A stretch of 64,000 nt of DNA from Prorocentrum cordatum (taxonomy: Eukaryota > Sar > Dinophyceae > Prorocentrales > Prorocentraceae), in NCBI GenBank assembly GCA_963575745.1, contig CAUYUJ010012191.1:185001-249000 (forward strand), in the 5' to 3' direction. Made by a program: the position numbers and the translations under genes. A model generated the notes under the pieces. The model was given only the letters and a program-made list of their open reading frames with translations. It did not search any database and had not been told where the DNA came from. Every line of letters begins with the position of its first letter. Positions within the stretch are counted from its first letter, which is position 1. Positions 54,113-64,000 of the stretch are shown here, piece after piece.

Positions 54113-54269
54113 AATCGTGCTCGTTTCTAACTGTGCTCGCTTCTAATTGTTCCTGGCCCCCTGGTGGCCACGAAGAGGCCCAGGACCGAACAAGTAGACA
54201 TGAAAGGATCTTGACCCCCCCCCAAAAAAAACAGAGAACTCTCGAAGGATCAGGAATGAACAGTGTGTA
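54113..54269. repeat. Fold-back family FB1, copy 2
   Basis: Starts gaaatcgtgctcgtttctaa, ends gatcaggaatgaacagtgtgta. The core ggcccaggaccgaacaagta then gacatgaaaggatcttgacc matches copies 1 and 3. The left terminus is trimmed relative to copy 3. Confidence 0.8.
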
Positions 54270-54399
54270 GGGCGACGAGATCTATACACACATCCACTGC
54301 TCCCTGGCTAGGCCCATCCAGAACCCCAGCAGCTGCGTGTACGCCCCCCTGGCCAAGCCGGGAAAGCGTGGCGTATACACCGCTGGCGGGTTCAGGATG

Positions 54400-54612
54400 A
54401 GCGTGGCCAGGGACCAGTGTATACGTAAGAATCTCGTCGTAATACCACGCTAAGATGCGCAGCAGCGCCATGCAATCATCGGGCTGCATCGGATCGCAGG
54501 AGCCGAATCGGATCGCAGGAGCCGACCAGCGCCGATATGAATCGAGTAGGGGATCGGTTCCAGAATTAAGATACCCCAGTTTCTTCCGCCTAAGAAGGCG
54601 TAGAATGGTCAC
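54400..54612 (-). CDS. Weak exon candidate
   Basis: Minus frame with PDDCMALLRILAWYYDEILT after a possible acceptor (gatgcAG near 54487) and a GT near 54425. Its amino-acid mix (W, Y, M, D) is gene-like, and it lies on the same strand as the large exon at the right edge. The wider frame has no family match, and a direct repeat (ggctcctgcgatccgattc) sits immediately upstream. Treat as a hint only. Confidence 0.2.
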
Positions 54613-54954
54613 AAGTCTACAAACGTTCGACGTATTTTCGTAGATTCGACAAACATCTCCATTTTGGGATGAGTCAATTCTGCAGTCGATCCTCTACTCG
54701 AGATCAAGCCTCCTCCTCCTCCTCCTCCTCCTCCTGCTCCTCCTTATTGGTTCCTACGCCGCCGGCGCCGCACCCCCTCGGGCGTCGCGATTTCCAGGCC
54801 AACCTCTGAGGGGCTGTTAACTTTCCCGGAACAGATCGTCCGTTGGGTTCTACTGGGCGCTGGCCGACATGTCGGCCGATTGGGATCACACAAGGCATGC
54901 CGTGGTTGGCGGGGACCACTGGCCCGGGTCCATCCAAAGCGGGGCCGCTCGGGC

Positions 54955-55145
54955 CTTGCAGGATCCCGCAAGATCCTGAAGCCTGGAGGTAGGAAAGGGG
55001 TATGGTATAAAGGGGTGTGGTGCTAATTTCATGTAAAGGGGACTCTGGCGATGTGATTTATCGCAGATAGCATCGCCATTTCCACGATTGGCACCATACC
55101 CCTTTGTGCCACACCCCTTTCCTACCTCCAGATGAAGGGACCCTG
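54955..55145. repeat. Single fold-back element with about 45-bp arms
   Basis: Left: tgaagcctggaggtaggaaa, ggggtatggtataaaggggt. Right: gcaccatacccctttgtgcc, acaccccttt-cctacctcca. The arms are inverted copies. It resembles the other fold-backs in size, but no second copy was seen. Confidence 0.8.
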
Positions 55146-55309
55146 CAGGATCCTGCACCCGAGCCCGGGCATGCACCCCTGGCCCTGCAGGACCCTACCG
55201 GCGCTTCAGCGCTCTGACTGACCCCCCGTCTGCACGGACCCCCGCCCCCCGCGTCCCGATGTGGGCGTTCCCTTGGGGCCCATATCCTCGTGCTCCTCAC
55301 CCTCGAAGG

Positions 55310-55435
55310 ATTGCAAAGGTTTTTTTTTTTTTTTTGTTTTTTTGCAATCCCTCGAATGATTACAAAGGTTTTTTTTTTGTTTGCAATCCTTCGTTTTTTT
55401 TTTTGTTTTTTTTTTGTTTGCAATCCTTCGATCCT
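55310..55435 (+). repeat. Poly-T tracts with tttgcaatccttcg units
   Basis: Four (T)9-17 runs separated by gcaatcc(t/c)tcgaa(t/g)gatt. Similar tttttttgcaatcc units occur at 57625-57700 beside R13 copy 2. Confidence 0.85.
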
Positions 55436-55769
55436 CGTGCTCCTCACCCTCGCCCCTGCGAGCAGCGCCCAAGTCGCACCTCACCTCTGCCCAAGCGCGC
55501 AAGTCTGTGACCGAAGGCCCCGGGGAGGGTCTCCGGGCCCCCGTTGCCCGGGGAGATCAGTGGCCCATCGCTGCCGCCCATCGCTGACCCCCATCTCATT
55601 GCCCCTCGTCGTGGCCACTCCCTTGCGGCCACGCCGCAGTGCTCTCGCTTTTTTTTCGGCTTCCCTCTCTCTCTGTTTTACTCTCTGCTTACTGAAGGGC
55701 TGCTTAGGATCTTCTGCCGCGGGTGTACCCTCCTATCCAGTCGCGGCGTTTCATCCCGATCTCGTGCTC

Positions 55770-55990
55770 CAGGGGCAGCTTTCGGGCCCCCTGGGCTGTC
55801 AAGAACAGGCCCCAGGGCGAAGCGCTGCTCCGAGGAGGGGTGGCCGAGACCGCCTGCGGACTCACGGCGCCGCCTCCTCTACGACGAAACCAGGACGAGG
55901 ACAAACTCGGGTGAGGATAGATCGAGAATCTCTGAGATCCGGCGGCTCTGGAACACGTCTCGGGCGCCGCAACCTTCTCGGAGCGCTCCG
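55770..55990 (+). repeat. R14 copy 2 and R9 copy 4
   Basis: R14: tttcgggccccctgggctgt, gctccgaggaggggtggccg. R9: acaaactcgggtgaggatag, gagaatctctgagatccggc, aacacgtctcgggcgccgca. The pair is adjacent here. Confidence 0.65.
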
Positions 55991-56249
55991 GAACGCTCTG
56001 AGAGCGCTCCGGAACGTTCTGGAACGGATCTGTCCTCGTCCCGGCTCCGTCCGAGGAGCCGCCCCCGGAGAGGCCTGGGGAGCCGATCTCGAGGACGGCC
56101 CGCCAGCTCCTGGCGTCGTGGACAAGTCGGGACGGCCATGTGCTCGACGCTCTCGGTCCCCAGGGGGGACCTCTTCTGGAGCAGGCCGGTCACTCGTGGC
56201 CGGCGGCGCTGCTGTCGCACCGCTGCCGTCGACCAAGGCTCGGGCGGGA

Positions 56250-56556
56250 CCATACAAAGGAGGCCCAGGGACACAAAGGAACAGACACGTATCCCAGGAT
56301 TCCCCCTGCTTTCCCATATCCTCTGGGCTTTCGTCTTCCCCCCCACTTCCGATATCTTCTTATATTTTCGTGGGGATCGACGCGGTGTCAGTGTTTGAGT
56401 CGGGCGTGTCCCCTTACAAGGGGATTTTCGATGACAAAGAAAACATAGACCAACGATACTCCAAAATGGTAACAAATATCTAAAAAATAGTCCCCAGACT
56501 ATTTGTTGACAACTTTTGAAGACTCCCCCTGTAGAGAGGGACAGGCCCGACTCAAG
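56250..56556 (+). repeat. R11 copy 2 followed by FB4 copy 3
   Basis: R11: gcccagggacacaaaggaac, ctgggctttcgtcttccccc. FB4 begins gagtcgggcgtgtcccctta (56397) and ends tgtagagagggacaggcccgactc (56556), inverted ends, AT-rich interior. R11 and FB4 touch, suggesting nested insertion. Confidence 0.8.
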
Positions 56557-56774
56557 TCTGTGTGTGTGCTTTCCCCCTCCTGAGCATGCGCAGTGTCTCG
56601 AGAGTCCAGGCGCCCCAAGCACTCGCCAGAGCTGCACGCCGCTGCTGCTCCTGCAGCCAGCGTGCAGGCGCGCGACTGGAGCCCACCGGCGGCGGGGCCA
56701 GCGTCGGGCCGGCCCCTCGGCGTCCGACTGGGGGCGAGGGCTATGCTGCTCCCATCGTGCTTAGGGGCCACACC

Positions 56775-56900
56775 CCATGAATAAGTTCGAGCACCCAGAA
56801 AAGTGTCGAGGGAGTGTCGAAAAACAGTGTCGGACGAGTGTCTCCCAGGGCCCGACACGTGAAAACCTTCGAGTTTCCGTGCTGTTTTTCGGGCGCCCGA
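56775..56900 (+). repeat. Dispersed repeat R13, copy 1
   Basis: gagcacccagaaaagtgtcg, gggagtgtcgaaaaacagtg, gacacgtgaaaaccttcgag, tttttcgggcgcccga. Copy 2 is at 57715-57830; the two are about 940 bp apart in the same direction. Confidence 0.8.
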
Positions 56901-57714
56901 AATTCTTTCTGGCGTTCGAGGCGTCATATCGGGGGCGCGGGAAGGAGGGTTGCACTCGGGGTGCACGGACCGGCTGCGGGGAGCGGGGTCGAGATCTCCG
57001 CCGCCGCCGCTCCCTCTCCCGTCCCGGCGCGAAGGAGGCGGGTGCTCCTGCGGGACATCGGGCCCACGGAGGCTTCTGGCCGCCCTCGAGGCCCCCGCGG
57101 CACCCCTACGCCTCCCTCCTCCCCCCCCCGCCGTCTCCCCCGCCACCCCCCCCCTCCGTCTCTCCTTCCTGCTCCTTCCCCTCCTTCCCCCCTCGTCCCT
57201 CGCCTCCCTCCATCCCCTTCCGCGCACGCGCTCTCCCGCGCACTTGGGCGCGCGCAGACTAGGGCGGGGGGGAGGGTTCCCAGAGAGTTGTTGGGGCTCG
57301 CAGGCCTGACCTCCCAGAGCGTTTACAATCCACCCCAGCCACGTATCCCAACAGCAGCAAAAGTGGAGAGGCAGGTCGAGGAGGTCGGCTGCAGGGGGCA
57401 CGGGCGAGAACACAGCCACGTGGACCTCGACGTATTCTTCACAAAGGGGGCGTGGCCGTCCGGACAGAACAAATAGCCTGCATCGAGACGAGAGCTCCGT
57501 TGGACCCGGGCGAGCTCGGGCTCCCCGCCCCCCCTTCAGGACTCTGGTCCGGTGTTGCCTCCTATGGAAGCCTCTAGCGTTATGTTGCTCCCATCGTGCT
57601 GAAAGAAGGATTGCAAAGGATTGCAAAGGTTTTTTTGCAATTGCTCCCATCGTGCTGAAATAAGGTTTTTTTTTGCAATCCTTTTTTTGCAATCCACATC
57701 CCAGGACTCATCTC

Positions 57715-57830
57715 GAGCACCCGGAAAAGTGTCGAAGGAGTGTCGAAGGAGTGTCGAAACAGTGTCGGGCGAATGTCTCCGGGGGCCCGGCACGTGAAAA
57801 CCATGGAGTTTCGGTACTATTACCGGTTCT
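57715..57830 (+). repeat. Dispersed repeat R13, copy 2
   Basis: gagcacccggaaaagtgtcg, then aaggagtgtcga twice, aaacagtgtcgggcgaatgt and cggcacgtgaaaaccatgga. The doubled gaaggagtgtc indicates slippage. Confidence 0.8.
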
Positions 57831-57927
57831 CGGCACTCTTTCTACTAATGCTAACGGCTAAAGTAGGTTGGAGATAACTCTAGCGAAACGTTATCCATCA
57901 GGGAATGAACCTCCCCACCTACGTATC

Positions 57928-57935
57928 TATATATT

Positions 57936-58004
<69 letters not shown>

Positions 58005-58005
58005 A
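57928..58005. repeat. (TA)n microsatellite
   Basis: TATATA with ATAC interruptions. A second (TA)n is at 58973-59017. Confidence 0.95.
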
Positions 58006-58263
58006 AGTGGCACGTGTGTGCCCAGGCTCATACAAAAAACTGAAGGGGCGTTTGAAGCAGGAGTGAAATGCAACATCGAAGTCGCACTCGAGCGCAAGTG
58101 GGGTTGACACACCTTGCGATGTGTGTACCAGGACCCCCCAGGAAGCCTCAGGAGGCCCGACTTGGATACCAGAAGAGGCTCCAGGAGGCCCCAGGATTGT
58201 GAGTGTTGTGCGTGTGTGTGTGTGTGATGTATGCTTTGTGTGGTGCGTGCTTTTTGTGTGTTG

Positions 58264-58400
<137 letters not shown>

Positions 58401-58454
58401 GTTTGTCTAGTGTGTGATGTGTTGGGCGTGAGTTGTGTCTCTGTGTGCATGTAG

Positions 58455-58705
58455 TTCTGAAGCCCCAGGAGGCCCCAGGAAGCCCCAGGCGGCCTCAGGA
58501 GGCCCCAGGAGACCCCAGGAGGCTTCAGGAGGCCCCAAGAGGCTCCAGGAGGCCGCAGGAGGCCCCAGGAGGCCCCAGGAGGTTTCAGGAGACCCCCAGG
58601 AGGCTCCGAGGCGGGGTCTGGGGTGCCAGAAGGTTCAGAAAGCCCCAGGAGGCCCCAGGAGGTTCCAGGAGGCCCCCAGGAGGCTCCGAGGCGGGGTCTG
58701 GGGCT
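58455..58705 (+). repeat. GGCCCCAGGA minisatellite
   Basis: About 20 units of ggcc(c/g)caggag; a longer unit with aggctccgaggcggggtctgggg is repeated at 58600 and 58680. The same words start earlier at 58130-58195. Confidence 0.9.
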
Positions 58706-58972
58706 CGATTTTGGAAGGATTTTTCAAGCGAAACCGCCATTCCCTGAGAATCGGGGTCACAATTATTGAAATCACCATGTGTTTTTGAAGGTTTTATGTT
58801 AAAATGTTGAAATTCCCATGTGCTTTTGGACCCTGACGTCACGATCTGCGTGAGGGGTGCCACCGATTTTCAGAATTTCGAGGATGTCCCGAGCGAAACG
58901 CCCAGAAAAATCGCGGACGCGTGCGCATTAATCGCCTCTGAGCTCTACTCCCTCGGAGAGGTGCGTATGAGA

Positions 58973-59013
<41 letters not shown>

Positions 59014-59059
59014 TATAGAGACCTGTCAGGACTCCTCAAAGCCTCGACCTAAATTTAAA

Positions 59060-59270
59060 ATCGAAGGTTCTGGCTATATCTTCTTAGCCCTCCTCGAAAG
59101 TCAAGGAAGGGGGCCCCTCGACGCCGCAGTGGCACGCGCCGGCAGGTGTTCGGCAAACTTGCAACGGTAAGAGCGAAGCCAGACGCTACCATCGTGCAGG
59201 CCATCCCAGCCAAGGCCCTCAAGGACGAGTTCTGGGGGCCGTGGTCTGACACCTGTGCGAAACATGCCTG
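59060..59270 (-). CDS. Weak exon candidate with a hydrophobic segment
   Basis: Minus frame VSDHGPQNSSLRALAGMAC then TMVASGFALTVASLPN after acceptor tttcgcacAG near 59243. The plus strand also has plausible signals here (GCAACG/GTAAGA and ccatcgtgcAG, frame AIPAKALKDEFWGPWSD), so neither is secure. Confidence 0.2.
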
Positions 59271-59734
59271 GAAGCCCACGGCCCGACCGCGGCATGCACT
59301 GGATTCGCCGAAGAGCTGGGACTCACAGGAGAGGAAGCGGAAGTGGATTAGATACGTACCGGGAGGTGCTGTTCAGGGCAGGCGCGCTCCCGGAGAGGTC
59401 CCGGGGGTCGAGAGGAACTGCCGCTGCCCGCTGTCGCTCCCGCAGCTGCTGCCGCCGCTCCTGCTCCTCCCGGACCCTCAGGCGTCGCAACGCAGTCGAC
59501 TCTCACGGCCCCTGTAAACTTTTTCCGTCGGCGAGGCGGAGGCAGTCCGCTCCAGCGTGTGGCTAGTTGGGGCAGGCGATAAGCAAACTGTCCGTCGCGC
59601 AAGAGGGAAATGCGAAGACGGGGGCGGCCGCGCGAAGGGTGGAGGGGGAGGGCGCTCAGACGTGGAAGAACGGCCCCTGTGAACAGGGATTCCCACACAT
59701 AGACCAGGACGTTAGCACCACTGACCCTGCATCG

Positions 59735-59897
59735 AAGACGAAGAGGAAGACACTGCATAAACAGGCACTTTCGGAGGTCCGCGTGGATGCTTTAGATCGG
59801 CGCTGGGGGCGCCGCCAGGGGGAGGGGCCAGCGGGGCACCGATCCGAGGAATTCGTGCGGGCCTTTAACACTTTCTGTTTATGCAGCCTCTTTTCTC
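59735..59897. repeat. Fold-back family FB2, copy 3
   Basis: Left gacactgcataaacaggcac, right cactttctgtttatgcagcc, inverted; inside ggtccgcgtggatgctttag and gatccgaggaattcgtgcgg. Confidence 0.8.
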
Positions 59898-59919
59898 CAA
59901 CACATCTAGCGACGTGTTT

Positions 59920-60085
59920 GGACGCCCGAGTAAGGGTAACTCAGGTCAGGGGTAACTCCAGTTTAGGCCCCCGGGGCACGAACCAGGAGTTACCCCTGAC
60001 CACCCCCAGCCCCGAGGATTCGGGAGAGCCTTGACTGTCCGAGGAATCGGGGATAACTCCGCTCCGAGGTACTCTGGCTACAGGT
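59920..60085. repeat. Palindromic repeat R12, diverged unit
   Basis: cgcccgagtaagggtaactc, aggtcaggggtaactccag, then caggagttacccctgaccac. It lies between two FB2 copies. Confidence 0.75.
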
Positions 60086-60141
60086 TTGTTTGGTCCCCCC
60101 CACCCGACAGGTTGGCGTTGTTAGATTCAAAGGGCCCGCCT

Positions 60142-60292
60142 CTAGAAAAAGAAAGAACGGCATAACGATGAACTTTTGGCTCTCTGGGCGGATCTCTTGG
60201 ATCTGCGCTGGACCGTTGTCCCTGGCGCGCGGAGCGCGGATCCAAGAAATCCGCGCGGAGCGCCAAAAGATTTGTTTATTCTTCTTCGAGCC
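60142..60292. repeat. Fold-back family FB2, copy 4
   Basis: gggcggatctcttggatctg at the left, gatccaagaaatccgcgcgg at the right; the core lacks the middle part present in copies 1 and 2. Confidence 0.85.
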
Positions 60293-60299
60293 TCGGGGG

Positions 60300-61655
60300 G
60301 TGACCTAAACAGGGCGTGAAGAAAAAGGCCCCAAAGGGGCCCATTTGGGCTCCTGCTGGCTCCAAAAGGGGCCCTGAGGGGCCCCTTTAGCGCCCTTTTC
60401 TCCACCCCAAGGTCACCCCCCATTACCACCCACCCGAGCATATCGCGACTGCCAGGCCCAAAACGTGCCGGTGTCCTCTGGGTGGTTCTCCCGCCTATAT
60501 TGTGCCTTCGGCGATAACGGCGGCCGCAAACCGCGGCCGCCAGGTACACAGAGTGTGCCAGAGTTCCATTGGTATCCCGACTCTCGCGGTCTTGGGTGGG
60601 CATCTCTTGAGGCAAATATTTGGTGAGCGTTTCCTTATTCGGCGTTTCGACATTGGGCGGGAAGGGGGGGGGAAGGGAGGGGGTCTGGCTCCGAACCTCT
60701 GCTGAACGGGACTGTTTGCAACAGTGCGCCCTATGGGGGAGACTTCATCTGCTCGAAACAGGCACCAAAAACAGCCAAGATCTACTCCATGGGGGGGGGG
60801 AGGGGGGGGGGTGCAAGGGCCCGCGCCGATCGGCAAAACAATGAATCAGAAAACGATCACTCGTTGGTCCATCTGGTAAGGCTTCGGGTTGTGAACAGAC
60901 AGCCCCCCCCCCGGGTAGTCCCCGCCGGCCTCAGCAGGGGTGGGGCCTGTCTGTTCGCAACCCGAGGATTGACCAAGTCCATCCACGCCCCTCCCGATCG
61001 CCGAGACCTCACAGACCTCAGAACCACGTCGCTCTGATCTGTTCACCATTGAGGAACTCCAGAGGTCTCGACCCACTCGGGGCGGGCTTCTCATCCCCCG
61101 GCTGACGGCCCCGAGGGGCCCCAGGGGCCGGCAACGGCACGAAGCCCCCTCGCCGCGTTTTTCCACGGCGCGAGCGCGTTGGTCCCTCCACGCTCCGCCT
61201 GAGCGCCGCGGAAGAGAGCAGCCGTGAGGGGCAACGATAGGGGGGACTGGCACAGGGGGGGATCCATCAACCTGGAATCGGCGATGCGTCGCCGATAGGT
61301 CGGCGATGGGCCCCAGACAGTGACTCCGCACCTTCCTGGGCAGGTTGGGGCCATCGGGCCCCTGTCGGCGATCAGTGGGCGATGTGGGGGGTCGATGCGT
61401 CCCCCCACTGTGCCCATCCCCCCCCCCCATCGCTGCCTCCGAAGCAGCCGCGGGGCCGCGGCGAAGAAAGTGCCGCACGCCGGGGGCGATCGGGCGGTCA
61501 GGCGCCCCCGCCCTCGCAGGCCAGGTCGGCGCCGCCGCCGCCGAGGGCGTCGGCGCCGTACTTGGGCTCGCTGTCCTCGGTCGGAGGGCGCGCGGGGGGG
61601 GTGGGCCTCTGCTCCTGCCTCCTGCCCTCCTCCTGCCTCCTCCTGCCCTCCTGCC
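60300..61655. other. GC-rich, no supported gene; several inverted repeats
   Basis: ggcttcgggttgtgaacaga (60869) pairs with tgtctgttcgcaacccgagg (60947), an 80-bp fold-back also partly seen at 49330. An inverted R14-like block lies at 61070-61135. C and G homopolymers interrupt all frames. Confidence 0.5.
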
Positions 61656-61659
61656 CTCT

Positions 61660-62100
61660 TGAAGGGGCCCTGGGACACACAGATAAACATACACAAATAA
61701 AAGGATTTCCCACATTCTCCCATAGTTTTGGGGTTTTCGTCTTCCCCCCCTTCCTATATTTTCCCATATTTGTCTTGGGAATCGACGATTCATTGTGCCT
61801 GTGTGCTTTTTCCCTCCTGACCTCTTCCCATTGCTCCTGCCTCCTCCCATGGGAGAAACTCACGGCGGGGGGGGGGTCTGCTCCTGCCTCCCGCCTCCTC
61901 CCGTACCCTTCTCCTCCTTTCCTCCTGCCCCCACACTGGGGCGGCGCGCACAGGGGAGCAGGGGAAGGGGGGAATGCTTCCTAGCAGGAGGCTGCTTCTT
62001 AGAAGGCGCCGGCCCTACATCTACAGCCAAGGCCCGCGCCTTCTGAGGAGCAGCCTTCTTCTAAGAAGCCTTCCCCGCCCTGCCCCCCTTGTGCGCGTGG
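61660..62100. repeat. R11 copy 3 and FB5 copy 3
   Basis: R11 at 61660-61810: cctgggacacacagataaac, ttttggggttttcgtcttcc. FB5 at 61950-62100: gggaatgcttcctagcagga, cttcttagaaggcgccggcc, cgcgccttctgaggagcagc, cttctaagaagccttccccg, flanked by gcggcgcgcacag on both sides (61933 and 62113). Confidence 0.8.
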
Positions 62101-62199
62101 TCGAGTGCTCTGGCGGCGCGCACAGCCCAAATCGTTGGATACCATCGTTTCTCCGCTCGCGACCGATTCTGTCTCAAGTTCTGGTACCTGTCGCGACCG

Positions 62200-62300
62200 C
62201 CTTGCTTCAAAATCGGTGGCGACCGATCGGTGGCGATCGATCGGTCGCGACCGAGTTGGCGTGCCGATCGGTCGCTACCGATCGCGACCGAGGACAATCT
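62200..62300. repeat. CGATCGGT-rich palindromic cluster
   Basis: gaccgatcggtggcgatcga, tcggtcgcgaccgag and gatcggtcgctaccgatcgc give overlapping palindromes over about 80 bp. Confidence 0.7.
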
Positions 62301-62379
62301 GGTATTCAATGATCTGGGACTCGGGGTCGCGGGAGGGCGGGCGGCTCTCCCCAACCCCCCTCGCGCCGTGGAAAGCTCA

Positions 62380-62668
62380 CCACGGGGAACTGTTGGCCCG
62401 TTGCGGCATCTGGGGGCCTTCGCCGGGCCCAGAGCCCGTCAAACAGCGCCTCGGGATGAGGAACCAGTGCAGGGGAATGGGTCGAGATCTCTGGGGGTCT
62501 GCACGTCGTTCATTTCTAATCGTGCTCTTTTCGAATTGTTCTCGTTTCTAATTGTTCCTGCCCCCCTAGTGGCCAGGAAGAGGCCCAGGATAGAATAATT
62601 AGAAATGAAAGGATCTTGGCCCCCCCAAATCAAGGAACTTTCGAATATTAGAAATGAACAGTGTGTAC
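62380..62668 (+). repeat. R14 copy 3 followed by FB1 copy 3
   Basis: R14: ggcatctgggggccttcgcc, gggcccagagcccgtcaaac. FB1 at 62501-62668: gcacgtcgttcatttctaat at the left and attagaaatgaacagtgtgt at the right, the clearest terminal inverted repeat of the family (attagaaatgaac/gttcatttctaat). Confidence 0.85.
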
Positions 62669-62838
62669 GTATTGAAACATCAGGACATCTCATGCCTGGG
62701 TGGGCGGCGCCCATAGGGGGTGGCGCGAGGGGGGCAGCCGTCCACAACAGGGCGGCTGGGCTTCCTGAGGAGGCAGGGCGGCTTCGAAGTCCGCACGGCT
62801 TTCAAGAGGGCCTTCTTAGGAGCCCCAGATAGACGAGC

Positions 62839-62974
62839 GCGTTCCACTACTCGCAAAGTAACTACTCGCAAATGGCCTGGATACCCCGCGGAGGATCTAC
62901 GATAAATTACACCAAAGCGGACATGTGTTTTGTCCGGACGTTTGCGAGTAGGCACTTTGCGAGTAGTGGAACGC
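62839..62974. repeat. Fold-back family FB3, copy 2 (34-bp arms)
   Basis: Left arm 62839-62872 and right arm 62941-62974 are inverted copies matching at 32 of 34 positions (gcgttccactactcgcaaag...). The 68-bp centre has no coding potential. Confidence 0.93.
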
Positions 62975-63079
62975 CCTCGGTGACCAGAGCCCTTTCGGGA
63001 AGCCCCCGCGATCTAAGAAGCCCAGCCGCCTTCTCTGGCTTTGCCGCCCCCCTCCCGCCAACCCCCTCGTGCGAGCCGC

Positions 63080-64000
63080 TGGCTCCTTGCGCAGGGCGTC
63101 CACCGAGTCGAGGTCCAGGCCCGAGCAGGCGGCCAGGAAGCGGAAGGAGTCGGTGATGCTGCCGGCGTTGAGGACGCCCTGCAGGTCCAGCTCGTCGTCA
63201 TGCGTTCCCCGCTTCTCCGCCTTGCGTATCGCGTTCTCCACCGCGAACCTGGACACATGCCTCACGCAGACGACCCACAGCAGCGTCATCAGAAAGTTTT
63301 GGAGCATCGCGATGGAGAAGTCGACCCAGTCCGTATACCAGTGGCCGTCGATCATGCTGAGGCCGTACCCCTGGATCTGGTAGAGTGTCTCCTGCCAGCA
63401 GTACCACCACGCGTAACAGACGTCGTAGCAAGCCATCAAGAATATCCACTGTTGGAACTGGGTCTGCGTTCGGAAGCGGCAGATGCAACTGACGGCGCAA
63501 ACAATAGAACTTAGAATCACCGCGTACGTGTACGCGGCAAACAGGCCCAGAACTTCGCTGTCGGTGAGGGCCGTCACGTACTCCATGCCGAAATCGTAGC
63601 CTGCGTCGGTTGTCGCGTAGGACGCCACGGTGAGGGTGAGCATCTGCGCGGACAGACGCACGCGCCTCGTCACCCAGAGCTTGTCATCCACTGGTGGTGG
63701 TTCGGGCATCACGTACAGCAGCGTCATCGCGAGGATATTCGTAACGATTGCCTTGTATGCCTTCCAAGTGACCGACAGAGCTGCACCTTCGATGGTGCAG
63801 CGGCCCAGCATCATGTCAGTGATGGTCTGGAACTTCTGCCGATCACCTGACTGCAGAAGGAGTGCTGACGGGGTCCCATACGAGAACTGACGGGGAACTG
63901 TCGCGTTCGTCGTGTTGGTGAAGAGGTAGGCGTACTCCGCGGCAGAGTACGCATCGATGAGCTGCAACTCTTTGTCCCAGACGCCGTTCCAAATGTATCC
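63080..64000 (-). CDS. Large exon of an unidentified polytopic membrane protein, cut by the right edge
   Basis: Open from the right edge for about 305 codons; there is no start codon because the upstream part is outside. Hydrophobic segments: IVTNILAMTLLYVM (about residue 75), RLSAQMLTLTVASYATT, LGLFAAYTYAVILSSIVCAV, QWIFLMACYDVCYAWWYC and FSIAMLQNFLMTLLWVVCV. They are followed by a charged cytoplasmic-type stretch (ENAIRKAEKRGTHDDELDL) and SITDSFRFLAACSGLDLDSV. After about 63080 the frame becomes Arg/Gly-rich, so the exon ends nearby; the donor is uncertain (GC or GA options near ALRKE). At least five membrane helices suggest a transporter, channel or receptor. No named family recognised. 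The exons at 40-37 kb could be its continuation. Confidence 0.75.

Overview
The window looks like nuclear DNA of a dinoflagellate, probably a Prorocentrum-like species. This is inferred from its GC-rich, repeat-saturated texture, from tiny exons scattered over tens of kilobases, from introns whose donors read GC and GA as well as GT, and from a dinoflagellate-style RT/RNase H retroelement. There are no bacterial-style operons, promoters or ribosome binding sites. No tRNA, rRNA, CRISPR array or intact spliced-leader sequence was seen. Most long open frames are artefacts of GGA/CCT and other low-complexity tracts.

All supported coding sequence lies on the minus strand, so read from right to left. 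(1) 64000 to about 37000: exons of one or more unidentified polytopic membrane proteins. There is a large exon at 64000-63080 with five hydrophobic segments, smaller exon candidates near 40.3, 38.6, 37.7 and 37.1 kb, and a weak candidate at 54.4 kb. At 36.1-35.5 kb is a coding-like block broken by a stop and two frame changes. (2) 33636 to beyond 5010: an aquaporin (MIP) gene assembled here from eight exons of 36-343 bp. Four exons at 33.6, 29.1, 24.0 and 18.4 kb join in phase and encode nearly all of one MIP domain. Four more at 13.4, 7.8, 6.3 and 5.1 kb join in phase and encode helices 1-4 of a second MIP domain. The rest of domain II is not visible between 5010 and 1 and presumably lies off the left edge. 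The simplest reading is one tandem, double-MIP gene of at least 28.6 kb; two adjacent genes remain possible. (3) Inside intron 2 of the aquaporin, on the same strand, lie two further coding blocks: an SRPBCC/START-like terminal exon at 28.1-27.7 kb and an unidentified exon at 26.0-25.7 kb. (4) 3124-1: a decayed non-LTR retroelement with RT and RNase H, cut by the left edge, preceded by an acidic and a Cys-rich coding-like stretch of unknown origin.

The remainder is mostly repeats. Several families are short fold-back elements with terminal inverted repeats, present in two to four copies at unlinked sites (called FB1-FB6 here). Others are dispersed 100-250 bp families (R7-R14), some in both orientations. 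A composite element (a CCT tract plus an 87-113 bp tandem array) occurs at 7.9-9.1, 13.8-14.6, 44.4-45.1 and 46.2-47.6 kb. Many elements sit within introns of the genes above, so they are good candidates for introner-type or MITE-type elements that inflate the introns. Exon boundaries are proposals from splice dinucleotides, reading phase and protein-family fit. No transcript was available.
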